The position numbers were made by a program, and so were the translations under genes. Shown here in pieces: positions 9,647 to 17,992 of a stretch of 64,000 nt of DNA. Position 1 is the stretch's first letter; the number at the start of each line of letters is the position of its first letter. The stretch comes from Antarctobacter albus (GTDB lineage Bacteria > Pseudomonadota > Alphaproteobacteria > Rhodobacterales > Rhodobacteraceae): the NCBI RefSeq assembly GCF_900101505.1, contig NZ_FMZI01000002.1, positions 124,001-188,000 on the forward strand. Reading direction: 5' to 3'. The notes below the pieces were generated by a model, which saw only the letters and a program-made list of their open reading frames with translations, searched no databases and had not been told where the DNA came from.

Positions 9647-10906
9647 TTGGTCCATGTGCTGAAAAACTCCTGGGCGCTGCTCCTGGGCATGTTGCTCTTG
9701 ATGATCGGCAACGGTCTGCAGGGGTCGTTGCTGGGCGTGCGCGGCGCGGCGGCGGGGTTTTCCGCCGGCACCATGTCGATCGTCATGGCGGGCTATTTCG
9801 CCGGTTTCCTGCTGGCCTCGCGGACCGTGCCGGGGATGATCCGGCGTGTCGGGCACGTGCGGGTCTTTGCGGCGCTGGGGTCCTTTGTCTCGGCGGTGCT
9901 GATCCTGTTCCCGGCGGTCCAGGACCCGATCGCCTGGACGTTGGGGCGGCTGGTGCTGGGCTTTTGTTTCTGCGGCGTCTACGTCACCGCCGAAAGCTGG
10001 CTGAACAATGCCGCCGACAACGAGACGCGCGGCCAGACGCTCTCGGCCTACATGATTGTGCAAATGGCGGGCATCATCGTCAGCCAGGCTCTGCTGGTGA
10101 TCCCGGACGTGAGCGGTTTCCTGCTTTTCGTGATCCCCTCGGTGCTGGTTTCGATCTCATTCGCGCCGATCCTGCTGTCGATTTCACCGACTCCGGCCTT
10201 TGAGTCCTCCAAGCCGATGACCCTGCGTGAGCTCTACGGCGTGTCGCCGCTGGGCATGGTCGGGATGTTCCTGCTGGGCGGCGTCTTTGCGGCGCAGTTC
10301 GGCATGGCGGCGGTCTATGCGACCGAAGTGGGGCTGAAACTGACCCAGATTTCGATCTTCGTGGCCTCCTTCTATGTCGGCGCGCTGGTGCTGCAATATC
10401 CGCTGGGCTGGGTGTCCGACCGGGTCGACCGGCGCTGGCTGATCATGCTGGTGGCCGCCTGCGGAGCCGGTGCGGCGGTACTGGCGACCGTTTCGGGCGG
10501 GTCCTTCGCGGTGCTGGTCGCGGCGGCCTTTGTCATCGGGGGCTGTTCCAACCCGTTGTATTCGCTGCTGATTGCCTACACCAACGACTTCCTGAACCAC
10601 GAGGATATGGCAAGTGCATCTGCCGGGCTGCTGTTCGTCAACGGGCTGGGCGCCATCGCCGGCCCGCTGATCATCGGCTGGGTCATGGAACGCGCCGGGC
10701 CGCAGGGGTTTTTCCTGCTGATCTTCACCCTGCTGGCGCTGGTCTCGCTCTACGCGCTGTACCGGATGACCCAGCGGGCCGCGCCCTCGGTCGAGGATAC
10801 CGGCGCCTATGCTCCGGTGATGCCCTCGTCGACTCCGGTCGCCCTGGAAGTGGCGCAGGAATATTTCATCGACCAGCAAGAGGAAGACGAGGCCGATGCG
10901 CAATGA
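9647..10906 (+). CDS. MFS transporter (YcaD-like)
   Basis: About 419 aa with twelve predicted transmembrane helices and an MFS-type central cytoplasmic loop. The sequence (MIGNGLQGSLLGVRG, then GRLVLGFCFCGVYVTAESWLNN, then GWVSDRVDRRW) fits the YcaD-like MFS group, whose substrates are mostly unknown. A TTG at 9647 is chosen because AAGAAAGGA lies eight bases upstream; another TTG at 9623 is in frame but lacks a ribosome site. The C-terminal 40 residues are soluble and acidic (QQEEDEADA). It is monocistronic by spacing. A short hairpin (CTGTCA...TGACAG, 10907-10923) follows the stop. Confidence 0.88.
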   Translation: MVHVLKNSWALLLGMLLLMIGNGLQGSLLGVRGAAAGFSAGTMSIVMAGYFAGFLLASRTVPGMIRRVGHVRVFAALGSFVSAVLILFPAVQDPIAWTLGRLVLGFCFCGVYVTAESWLNNAADNETRGQTLSAYMIVQMAGIIVSQALLVIPDVSGFLLFVIPSVLVSISFAPILLSISPTPAFESSKPMTLRELYGVSPLGMVGMFLLGGVFAAQFGMAAVYATEVGLKLTQISIFVASFYVGALVLQYPLGWVSDRVDRRWLIMLVAACGAGAAVLATVSGGSFAVLVAAAFVIGGCSNPLYSLLIAYTNDFLNHEDMASASAGLLFVNGLGAIAGPLIIGWVMERAGPQGFFLLIFTLLALVSLYALYRMTQRAAPSVEDTGAYAPVMPSSTPVALEVAQEYFIDQQEEDEADAQ

Positions 10907-11005
10907 CTGTCAAAACCTGACAGAATTCGTGATTTGGGTACCGGTGATTCCTCGCGCAATATTATTTCGTGGCGGGAAGAGTACAGGGTGAAAGAGGAGA
11001 AACAG

Positions 11006-11587
11006 ATGACCACCCCCGACAGTATATTGGCCTTCTGGCTGGACGAGGTCGGCCCGGAGGGCTGGTATGCAAAGGACGACGCGTTGGATTCGGCGATCAC
11101 CGAGCGGTTCGGCGCCGCCTGGGAAGGGCTCATGGACGGCCGTTACGGCCTCTGGCTGACCTATCCCTCGGGGGCGCTGGCCTATATCCTTCTGGCCGAT
11201 CAGTTTCCGCGCAACATGTTCCGGGATGACCGACGCGCCTTTGCCTCGGACGACGTGGGCCGCGCGGCGGCGAAACAGGCGATTCATCGCGGCTGGGATC
11301 TCAAGATCGACCCGCCGGCGCGGCAGTTCTTCTACATGCCGCTGATGCATTCGGAAAACCTGTGTGACCAGGACCGCTGCGTGCGCCTGTTCAAGGAGCG
11401 CATGCCCGAAGCCGAAGGCAACCTGCTGCACGCCCGCGTGCACCGCGAGGTGATCCGCCGGTTCGGCCGGTTCCCCTATCGGAACGAGGTTCTGTCGCGC
11501 AAGACCAACGCGCCCGAGCAGAGCTTTCTCGAGCAGGGCAGTTATGGCGCCGTTCTGCGCGAGTTCCAGGCGGACGTGGCGGCCTGA
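11006..11587 (+). CDS. DUF924 family protein
   Basis: 193 aa. The ATG at 11006 follows AGAGGAGA by five bases. The sequence shows the DUF924 (COG3803) signature: ILAFWLDEVGPEGWY at the start, then LILLADQFPRNMFR-like (YILLADQFPRNMFRDD), then FFYMPLMHSENL, then GRFPYRNEVLSR. The fold is an all-helical TPR-like barrel of unknown biochemical role. Transcribed in the same direction as lpdA, 77 bp upstream of it. Confidence 0.9.
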   Translation: MTTPDSILAFWLDEVGPEGWYAKDDALDSAITERFGAAWEGLMDGRYGLWLTYPSGALAYILLADQFPRNMFRDDRRAFASDDVGRAAAKQAIHRGWDLKIDPPARQFFYMPLMHSENLCDQDRCVRLFKERMPEAEGNLLHARVHREVIRRFGRFPYRNEVLSRKTNAPEQSFLEQGSYGAVLREFQADVAA

Positions 11588-11664
11588 TCGGCGCCTGCTG
11601 CCGATTGCCCTTGTCCCGGTGACGGGCTAGCCTCCCCTGCGAAGGCCTGCAGGGGAGGAACGGC

Positions 11665-13059
11665 ATGGGCGCGAAACGCTTTGACATGGTGGTGATCGGC
11701 GCCGGCCCGGGTGGCTACGTCGCGGCGATCCGCGGCGCGCAGCTGGGGCTGAGCGTCGCCGTGGTCGAACGCGAACACATGGGCGGCATCTGCCTGAACT
11801 GGGGCTGTATCCCGACCAAGGCCATGTTGCGTTCTGCCGAGGTATTCCACCTGATGCACCGCGCGCAGGAATTCGGCCTCAAGGCCGAGGGCCTGTCCTA
11901 TGACCTGGACGCGGTGGTCAAACGCTCGCGCGGGGTGGCGAAACAGCTGAACTCGGGCGTCGGGCACCTGCTGAAAAAGAACAAGGTCACCACCCTGATG
12001 GGCACCGCGCGGCTGGATGGGCCGGGCCGGGTGCATGTCACCACCGACAAGGGCGAAGAGCTGCTGGAGGCGGGCAGCGTGGTGCTGGCCACCGGCGCCC
12101 GGGCGCGCGAGCTGCCGGGGCTGGAGGCGGACGGAAAACAGGTCTGGACCTACAAGCACGCGCTTGTCCCGCCGCACATGCCGAAGAAACTGCTGGTGAT
12201 CGGGTCGGGCGCCATCGGCATCGAGTTCGCCAGTTTCTACCAGACTCTCGGCGCCGAGGTGACGGTGGTCGAGGTCATGGACCGCATCCTGCCGGTCGAG
12301 GATGCCGAGATCGCGGCTTTTGCGAAAAAGCAGTTCGAAAAACAGGGCATGACCATCCACGAAGGTGCGAAGGTCGAAAAGCTGGAGCGCGGCGGGGCCT
12401 CGGTTGTCGCGCATGTGGATAAAAATGGGGAAAAGTCAAAAATCACCGTGGATACGGTGATTTCGGCTGTGGGTATTGTTGGAAATGTAGAAGGGCTGGG
12501 ACTCGAGGATCTGGGCGTCCGGGTGGAGAAATCCCATGTTGTGACCGATCCCTTCTGCCGCACCGGGGCCGAGGGGCTCTATGCCATCGGCGACGTGGCG
12601 GGCGCGCCCTGGCTGGCGCACAAGGCCAGCCACGAGGGCGTCATGGTGGCCGAACTGATCGCCGGGCAGCATCCACATGCCGTCGACCCCGACAGCATCG
12701 CAGGCTGCACTTATTGCCAGCCGCAGGTTGCCAGCGTCGGGCTGACCGAGGCGCAGGCCAAGGACAAGGGGCATGACGTCAAGGTCGGCCGCTTCCCCTT
12801 CATCGGCAATGGCAAGGCCATCGCGCTTGGAGAGCCGGAGGGGCTGGTCAAGACAGTGTTCGACGCCACGACGGGCGAACTGCTCGGCGCGCATATGGTC
12901 GGCGCCGAGGTGACGGAACTCATCCAGGGCTACGTCGTCGGCCGCCAGCTGGAGACGACAGAGGCGGACCTGATGCAGACGGTCTTCCCTCATCCGACGC
13001 TGAGCGAGATGATGCACGAATCCGTTCTGGACGCCTGGGGTCGGGCGATCCACTTCTGA
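11665..13059 (+). CDS. lpdA: Dihydrolipoyl dehydrogenase
   Basis: 464 aa, full length. E3 re-oxidises dihydrolipoamide with NAD+ in 2-oxoacid dehydrogenase complexes and the glycine cleavage system. FAD site GAGPGGYVAAI (residues 11-21), redox-active disulfide GGICLNWGCIPTK, NAD site GSGAIGIEFASFY, and C-terminal catalytic HPHPTLSE-like motif (VFPHPTLSEMMHE) are all present. The ATG follows GGGGAGGAA. No pyruvate or oxoglutarate dehydrogenase subunits are adjacent, so this is likely a stand-alone copy. Bases about 12415-12505 use strikingly AT-rich codons (AAA, AAT, GTA, ATT), unlike the rest of the gene. Confidence 0.97.
   Translation: MGAKRFDMVVIGAGPGGYVAAIRGAQLGLSVAVVEREHMGGICLNWGCIPTKAMLRSAEVFHLMHRAQEFGLKAEGLSYDLDAVVKRSRGVAKQLNSGVGHLLKKNKVTTLMGTARLDGPGRVHVTTDKGEELLEAGSVVLATGARARELPGLEADGKQVWTYKHALVPPHMPKKLLVIGSGAIGIEFASFYQTLGAEVTVVEVMDRILPVEDAEIAAFAKKQFEKQGMTIHEGAKVEKLERGGASVVAHVDKNGEKSKITVDTVISAVGIVGNVEGLGLEDLGVRVEKSHVVTDPFCRTGAEGLYAIGDVAGAPWLAHKASHEGVMVAELIAGQHPHAVDPDSIAGCTYCQPQVASVGLTEAQAKDKGHDVKVGRFPFIGNGKAIALGEPEGLVKTVFDATTGELLGAHMVGAEVTELIQGYVVGRQLETTEADLMQTVFPHPTLSEMMHESVLDAWGRAIHF
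12443..12464. other. Hairpin inside an AT-rich codon island of lpdA
   Basis: ATCACCGT-GGAT-ACGGTGAT is a perfect 8-bp inverted repeat inside the AT-rich stretch of lpdA. Whether it is functional or chance is unknown. Confidence 0.4.
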
Positions 13060-13068
13060 GGTGCGGGC

Positions 13069-13497
13069 ATGGCAGACCGGATGACACAGTCCTCAAAGAC
13101 CTCGGTCGCGGCCTTCCTTGACACTGTCGAACCGGCGCGCCGCCGCGAGGACGCAGGCGTTCTGGACGCGCTCTTCCGCGAGGTGACGGGCTGGCAGCCG
13201 GTGCTTTGGGGGACATCGATCCTGGGCTACGGGCGCTACGACTACACCTACGCCAGCGGGCATTCCGGCCAGAGCCTTGCCACCGGCTTTGCACCGCGCA
13301 AGGCCAACATGGTGGTCTACATCATGCCCGGCTACGCGGACTTCCAAGAGATCCTGTCACGGTTGGGGCCGCACCGCCTGGGCAAGTCCTGCCTCTACCT
13401 CGGCGCGCTGTCGAAAGTCGACCTGGACGTTCTGTCAGACCTGATCCGCGCCGGGCTTGCCGATCTCGGGACGCGCTGGGTGATCACGCCCAGCTGA
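13069..13497 (+). CDS. DUF1801 family protein
   Basis: 142 aa. Motifs of the DUF1801/YdhG-like family are visible: VAAFLDTVEP, then RREDAGVLDALFREVTGWQP, then WGTSILGYGRYDYTY, then GFAPRKANMVVYI, then GKSCLYL. Family members are small alpha/beta proteins with no settled function. It begins nine bases after lpdA and could be co-transcribed with it. Confidence 0.88.
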   Translation: MADRMTQSSKTSVAAFLDTVEPARRREDAGVLDALFREVTGWQPVLWGTSILGYGRYDYTYASGHSGQSLATGFAPRKANMVVYIMPGYADFQEILSRLGPHRLGKSCLYLGALSKVDLDVLSDLIRAGLADLGTRWVITPS

Positions 13498-13545
13498 GAC
13501 CTCGCGACTCCGATCCACGGCGACGAACAGGTCGCTGCGCCCCCT

Positions 13546-13593
13546 GTTTCTTTGGGCCAAAAAATACCTCCGGGGTCCGGGGCAGAGCCCCGG
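13546..13593. repeat. Dispersed intergenic palindromic repeat, copy 2
   Basis: TTTCTTTGGGCCAAAAAATACCTCCGGGGTCCGGGGCAGAGCCCCGG resembles the copy at 4458-4505 and nearly matches the inverted copy at 15321-15372. It ends with a GGGGC-AGA-GCCCC hairpin. Confidence 0.75.
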
Positions 13594-13670
13594 TTCGACA
13601 GTACCGCATTCAAGGGGTTGATAACGGCGCGCAAGGTTTTGAATTCAAAACCTTAAGCCGTACCTGGCAA

Positions 13671-13952
13671 TCACAGGTTCTCGTTGTCGGCGCCGGGTGC
13701 CAGCGCCTGGGGCGCCGCGTCGCCGCGTTTTTTCGCGTCCAGCGCCCGCTGGACGTGATCGTTCAGAAAATTCCGAGCCCGCCGCTCGGCAAGGCGGATG
13801 CGGACCGCGGCGCGAAAGATCTCCTCGGAGGAGGGGGACGAGGCCCCCAGCACCTTGGCGACCTGTTCCGGCAGGTTCTCATCCCCCAGGGCGTCCATCG
13901 CCTTGATCGTATCGCGGGCAAGCTTGTCTGCGAGGTCGTCGACGACGGACAT
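13671..13952 (-). CDS. Small conserved helical protein, unknown function
   Basis: 93 aa, rich in charged residues, predicted mostly helical (VDDLADKLARDTIKAMDALGDENLPEQVAKVL, RIRLAERRARNFLNDHVQRALDAKKR), with a flexible PQALAPGADNENL tail. No known domain is recognised. It lies 12 bp downstream of the alpha/beta hydrolase gene on the same strand, so the two are probably one transcript. The tight linkage and ordinary codon use support a real gene. Confidence 0.65.
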   Translation of the reverse strand: MSVVDDLADKLARDTIKAMDALGDENLPEQVAKVLGASSPSSEEIFRAAVRIRLAERRARNFLNDHVQRALDAKKRGDAAPQALAPGADNENL

Positions 13953-13964
13953 GCGGGCCTCCGG

Positions 13965-14618
13965 TTAGCGGGTGTTCTCGGTCAGGCGGCGTTTCACATA
14001 GGTCGAGACACTGTCCATAAGCGTCTCCATATGCGGTTCCTCGAAGAAGTGGCCAGAGCCTTCGACCTCTTCATGGGTGATCTGGATGCCCTTCTGCTCG
14101 TGCAGTTTCGACACCAGCGCGCGGGTGTCCGCGGGCGGGGCGACGCGGTCGGCGGCGCCGTTGATGATCAGACCCGAAGAGGGGCAGGGCGCCAGGAACG
14201 AGAAATCATACATGTTGGCGGGCGGCGAGACCGAGACAAAGCCGGTGATCTCGGGGCGGCGCATCAGCAGTTGCATCCCGATCCAGGCGCCGAAGGAGAA
14301 CCCCGCGACCCAGCAGTGTTTCGAGTTCTGGTTCATCGACTGCAGGTAGTCGAGCGCCGAGGCGGCGTCGGAAAGTTCGCCCACGCCCTGGTCGTATTCG
14401 CCCTGGGACCGGCCCACGCCGCGGAAATTGAACCGCAGCACGGTAAAGCCCATGTTGTAAAAGGCGTAGTGCAGGTTGTAGACAACCTTGTTGTTCATGG
14501 TCCCGCCGAACTGCGGGTGCGGATGCAGCACGATGGCAATCGGCGCATCGCGGTCCTTTTGCGGGTGGTAACGGCCTTCGAGACGGCCTTCGGGTCCGGG
14601 AAAGATGACCTCGGGCAT
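13965..14618 (-). CDS. Alpha/beta hydrolase (dienelactone-hydrolase-like serine hydrolase)
   Basis: About 217 aa. The ATG at 14618 follows AAGGAG by 12 bases; a GTG seven codons upstream has no ribosome site. Alpha/beta-hydrolase features: oxyanion region HPHPQFGGTMNN, strand FNFRGVGRSQG, nucleophile elbow GFSFGAW (Ser of G-x-S-x-G), acid in NGAADRVAP, and catalytic His in EVEGSGHFFEE. This is the COG2945-type predicted hydrolase group; the substrate is unknown. It is followed by a 93-aa helical protein and is divergent from iscR, with an Irr-type palindrome between. Confidence 0.87.
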   Translation of the reverse strand: MPEVIFPGPEGRLEGRYHPQKDRDAPIAIVLHPHPQFGGTMNNKVVYNLHYAFYNMGFTVLRFNFRGVGRSQGEYDQGVGELSDAASALDYLQSMNQNSKHCWVAGFSFGAWIGMQLLMRRPEITGFVSVSPPANMYDFSFLAPCPSSGLIINGAADRVAPPADTRALVSKLHEQKGIQITHEEVEGSGHFFEEPHMETLMDSVSTYVKRRLTENTR

Positions 14619-14699
14619 GGGGCGGAACAGCTCCTTCACAGTGGCGACGGGCGCGTGACCGCGGCGTGCCTGAAATTCTTGACCAAAACACGCGGCTTC

Positions 14700-14716
14700 T
14701 TTAGAAGAGTTCTAAA
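14700..14716. promoter_or_regulatory. Candidate Irr-type iron control box upstream of iscR
   Basis: TTTAGAAGAGTTCTAAA is a perfect 7-bp inverted repeat with a 3-base spacer, resembling the ICE motif bound by Irr in alphaproteobacteria. It lies about 88 bp before the iscR start and 82 bp before the divergent hydrolase start. Confidence 0.75.
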
Positions 14717-14803
14717 TCGGTTCGGGCGTGGTCCGGGCTGCGAAGCAGATAGGCAATGTGGCGGTCAAGGTCAATTGCCGCGGTACCTGGGGGCGTAAAC
14801 GCC

Positions 14804-15271
14804 GTGAAACTGAGCACAAAGGGACGCTATGCGATGGTCGCCTTGGCGGATATCGCGCTTCAGCCGGCCGGGGACCTGGTGACGCTGGGCGATATCTCGC
14901 GCCGGCAGGACGTTTCCTTGCCCTATCTCGAACAGTTGTTCGTCAAGCTGCGGCGGGCGGGCCTGGTCGAGTCGGTGCGTGGCCCGGGCGGCGGCTATCG
15001 CCTGTCGCGCCCACCGACCGAGATCCGCGTGGTCGATGTGCTGGCCGCCGTGGATGAAACCGTGGACGCGATGCACAAGGGGGCGGGCGCCTCGGGCGCG
15101 CTGTCCGGCAGCCGGGCGCAATCGCTGACCAACCGCCTGTGGCAGAGCCTCTCGGCGCATGTCTACGTCTTCCTGCACCAGACTCGGCTGTCGGACGTGG
15201 TGGACAACACGCTGGCCCCCTGTCCGGCGGTGCCCTCGATCTTTTCCGTGGTCGATGATGACAAGGCGTGA
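14804..15271 (+). CDS. iscR: Rrf2-family regulator IscR, single-cysteine type
   Basis: 155 aa. The GTG at 14804 gives the canonical N-terminus MKLSTKGRYA; the open frame upstream has no family resemblance. The Rrf2 winged helix is clear (TLGDISRRQDVSLPYLEQLFVKLRRAGLVESVRGPGGGYRLSRP). The classical cluster loop (three Cys around residues 92-104) is absent: residues 90-110 have no cysteine, and the only Cys is Cys140 in LAPCPAVP. A one-cysteine Fe-S IscR has been described in Rhodobacter, so this is a lineage trait rather than a defect. It heads the isc-suf operon and probably represses it when clusters are abundant. Confidence 0.92.
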   Translation: MKLSTKGRYAMVALADIALQPAGDLVTLGDISRRQDVSLPYLEQLFVKLRRAGLVESVRGPGGGYRLSRPPTEIRVVDVLAAVDETVDAMHKGAGASGALSGSRAQSLTNRLWQSLSAHVYVFLHQTRLSDVVDNTLAPCPAVPSIFSVVDDDKA

Positions 15272-15320
15272 GCCAGCGGAGCGCCTGCGGCGCGCAGGTG
15301 AAGGCGGCTGCCGCCGCCGG

Positions 15321-15372
15321 CTGGGGCTCTGCCCCAGACCCCGAGGTATTTCCAAACCAAAGAAGCAGGGGG
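15321..15372. repeat. Dispersed intergenic palindromic repeat, copy 3 (inverted)
   Basis: CTGGGGCTCTGCCCCAG hairpin followed by ACCCCGAGGTATTTCCAAACC and AAAGAAGCAGGGGG is the reverse complement of the repeat at 13546-13593 with few changes. It sits between iscR and the iscS-like gene, just ahead of the latter's ribosome site. Confidence 0.75.
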
Positions 15373-15394
15373 CTGCCGCCCCGTGGGGAATGTC

Positions 15395-16444
15395 ATGAGC
15401 CGGGTCTACCTGGATCATAACGCGACGACGCCACTGCGCCCCGAGGCCCGCGCGGCCATGCTGCGGGCGATGGACGTGGTCGGAAACCCTTCGTCTGTCC
15501 ATGCTGAAGGACGCGCGGCCAAGGGGGTGGTCGAGGCGGCGCGGGCGCAGGTGGCCCAGCTGGTGGGCTGCATGGCCAGCCAGGTGGTCTTTACCGGCTC
15601 GGCGACCGAGGCGGCGGCGCTGGCGGTGGCCCAGAAGGACCGGTACGGCGGGCGCTTTGCCGCGCTACCCACGGAGCATGACTGCCTGCTGGCCTGGAGC
15701 GAGGGTGGGGAGGATGCCGGGTTGCTGGCGATCTCTGCCGCCAACAGCGAGACCGGGATCATGCAGCCGGACCGCGCCGTGGTGGCGAACCGTGACGGGC
15801 AGGCTGTGGTCTGCGACATCACCCAGGTGGCGGGCAAGATGCCGGTGCGTTACCCCGAGGGCGGCAAGCCGTCCTACATGATCCTGTCGGCGCACAAGAT
15901 CGGCGGGCCCAAGGGTGTGGGCGCCCTGATCAATTTCACCCGCGACGATCCTCTGCCGATCCTGCGTGGCGGCGGTCAGGAGATGGGGCGGCGCAGCGGC
16001 ACCGAGAATGTCATCGGCATCGCCGGATTCGGTGCGGCGGCGGAGGCGGCACAGCGTGACGTGGCGTCCGGGGTCTGGGCGCGGGTGGAAAAACTTAGAA
16101 ACATTCTAGAAGAATCTCTTGAGGCTTCTTCTGACGTAACTATTTTTGTCGGGAAAGATTCGCCCCGTTTGCCGAATACCAGCTGTTTCGCGACCCCCGG
16201 GTGGAAGGGCGAAACGCAGGTGATGCAGATGGACCTGGCGGGATTTGCCGTGAGCGCCGGTTCGGCCTGTTCCAGCGGCAAGGTTCGCCGCAGCCGGGTT
16301 CTGGAGGCGATGGGATACGACGACGCGACCTCGGGCGGCGCCATCAGGGTGAGCCTGGGTCTGCAGACCACCGAAGAAGACGTGACGCGGTTCTGCGCGG
16401 CATGGATCGACAAGTACCAGCGGCACCGGGCACGGGCCGCGTGA
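15395..16444 (+). CDS. iscS: Cysteine desulfurase, IscS/NifS-like class V aminotransferase
   Basis: 349 aa, PLP-dependent; removes sulfur from cysteine as an enzyme persulfide for cluster assembly. Motifs: YLDHNATTPLRPEA at the N-terminus, TEHDC (His region), SAANSETGIMQP, PLP lysine in SAHKIGGPKGVG, RSGTENV, and the active-site Cys in SAGSACSSGK. The ATG at 15395 gives MSRVYLDHNATT. It is shorter than E. coli IscS (404 aa) and sits between iscR and sufB, as in other Rhodobacteraceae. A striking AT-rich stretch with rare codons (about 16090-16175) contains an Irr-like palindrome. Confidence 0.93.
   Translation: MSRVYLDHNATTPLRPEARAAMLRAMDVVGNPSSVHAEGRAAKGVVEAARAQVAQLVGCMASQVVFTGSATEAAALAVAQKDRYGGRFAALPTEHDCLLAWSEGGEDAGLLAISAANSETGIMQPDRAVVANRDGQAVVCDITQVAGKMPVRYPEGGKPSYMILSAHKIGGPKGVGALINFTRDDPLPILRGGGQEMGRRSGTENVIGIAGFGAAAEAAQRDVASGVWARVEKLRNILEESLEASSDVTIFVGKDSPRLPNTSCFATPGWKGETQVMQMDLAGFAVSAGSACSSGKVRRSRVLEAMGYDDATSGGAIRVSLGLQTTEEDVTRFCAAWIDKYQRHRARAA
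16094..16146 (+). promoter_or_regulatory. Candidate internal iron-responsive site and promoter inside iscS
   Basis: CTTAGAAACATTCTAGA (16094-16110) matches 12 of 14 arm positions of the perfect box at 14700-14716 with the same 3-base spacer. It is followed by TTGAGG (16119), 16 bases, and TATTTT (16141), a weak sigma70-like pair. The local codons are AT-rich and unlike the rest of the gene. It could drive sufB and the genes after it. Confidence 0.4.
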
Positions 16445-16459
16445 AAGGAAGGGAACCCG

Positions 16460-17992
16460 ATGGCGGCTTTTGAAGACGTGACGGTAAAAGAGGGTGTCGA
16501 CCAGGAGACGGTGGATGCCGTCAAGTCCGTTGGCACCTACAAGCACGGCTGGGAAACCGACATCGAGATGGAATACGCCCCCAAGGGGCTGACGCCGGAC
16601 ATCGTGCGGTTGATCTCGGAAAAGAACGAAGAACCCCAGTGGATGACCGACTGGCGGCTGCAGGCCTATGAACGCTGGCTGCAGAAGAAAGAGCCCGACT
16701 GGGCGATGGTCGACTACCCGGAAATCGACTTCCAGGAGCAGTATTACTACGCCCGCCCCAAGTCGATGATGGAAAAGCCCAAGTCGCTGGACGAGGTCGA
16801 TCCCAAACTTCTGGAAACCTATGAAAAACTGGGCATTCCGCTGAAGGAACAGATGATCCTGGCGGGTGTCGAGGGGGCCGAGGCCATGCCGGCGGACGGG
16901 CGCAACAGTGATCGCAAGGTCGCCGTGGACGCGGTGTTCGACTCCGTGTCGGTGGGCACGACCTTCCAGGCAGAGCTGAAGAAGGCCGGCGTCATCTTCT
17001 GCTCGATCTCCGAGGCGATCCGCGAGCATCCCGAGCTGGTCAAGAAATACCTGGGCTCGGTCGTGCCGGTCTCGGACAACTTCTACGCGACGCTGAACTC
17101 GGCCGTGTTCTCGGACGGGTCCTTTGTCTACGTCCCGCCGGGCGTGCGCTGCCCGATGGAGCTGTCGACCTATTTCCGCATCAACGCGGAAAACACCGGG
17201 CAGTTCGAACGGACACTGATCATCGCGGACAAGGGCAGTTATGTCAGCTACCTCGAAGGCTGTACCGCACCTCAGCGCGATACCGCGCAGCTGCACGCGG
17301 CCGTGGTGGAAATCATCGTCGAGGAAGACGCCGAGGTGAAATATTCCACGGTGCAGAACTGGTACCCCGGCAACGAAGAGGGCAAGGGCGGCATCTACAA
17401 CTTTGTCACCAAGCGCGCGGATTGCCGTGGCGACCGGGCCAAGGTCATGTGGACGCAGGTGGAAACCGGCTCTGCCGTGACCTGGAAATACCCGTCCTGC
17501 ATCCTGCGCGGCAACGAGAGCCAGGGCGAGTTCTATTCCATCGCCATCACCAACAACCATCAGCAGGCCGATACCGGCACCAAGATGATCCACCTCGGGA
17601 AAGACACGCGCTCGCGCATCGTGTCCAAGGGGATTTCGGCTGGCGTGGCGCAGAACACCTATCGCGGGCTGGTGTCGATGCACCCCAAGGCAAAGAACTC
17701 GCGCAACTATACCCAGTGTGACTCTCTGCTGATCGGGGACAAATGCGGGGCGCACACGGTTCCCTATATCGAGGTCAAGAACAACTCGAGCCGGGTGGAG
17801 CACGAGGCGACGACGTCCAAGGTGGATGACGACCAGCTGTTCTATTGCCGCCAGCGCGGCATGGACGAGGAAGAAGCCGTGGCACTGGTGGTCAACGGGT
17901 TCTGCCGCGACGTGCTGCAGGCACTGCCGATGGAATTTGCAATGGAAGCGCAACAGCTTGTCGCCATCTCGCTCGAAGGATCGGTGGGGTGA
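16460..17992 (+). CDS. sufB: Fe-S cluster assembly scaffold SufB
   Basis: 510 aa, full length. SufB, with SufC and SufD, forms the cytosolic scaffold on which Fe-S clusters are built. The C-terminal beta-helix is recognisable ([21 protein letters not shown]-like segment, [64 protein letters not shown]). The conserved ...[18 protein letters not shown] segment and C-terminal [11 protein letters not shown] are present. It begins 15 bp after the desulfurase gene, with AAGGAAGGG before the ATG, and its stop overlaps the next start (GTGA). Confidence 0.98.
   Translation: MAAFEDVTVKEGVDQETVDAVKSVGTYKHGWETDIEMEYAPKGLTPDIVRLISEKNEEPQWMTDWRLQAYERWLQKKEPDWAMVDYPEIDFQEQYYYARPKSMMEKPKSLDEVDPKLLETYEKLGIPLKEQMILAGVEGAEAMPADGRNSDRKVAVDAVFDSVSVGTTFQAELKKAGVIFCSISEAIREHPELVKKYLGSVVPVSDNFYATLNSAVFSDGSFVYVPPGVRCPMELSTYFRINAENTGQFERTLIIADKGSYVSYLEGCTAPQRDTAQLHAAVVEIIVEEDAEVKYSTVQNWYPGNEEGKGGIYNFVTKRADCRGDRAKVMWTQVETGSAVTWKYPSCILRGNESQGEFYSIAITNNHQQADTGTKMIHLGKDTRSRIVSKGISAGVAQNTYRGLVSMHPKAKNSRNYTQCDSLLIGDKCGAHTVPYIEVKNNSSRVEHEATTSKVDDDQLFYCRQRGMDEEEAVALVVNGFCRDVLQALPMEFAMEAQQLVAISLEGSVG

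Noticed and set aside
16106-17953. Minus-strand open frame of 615 codons
   Set aside because: Complement of iscS and sufB, whose families are unmistakable.
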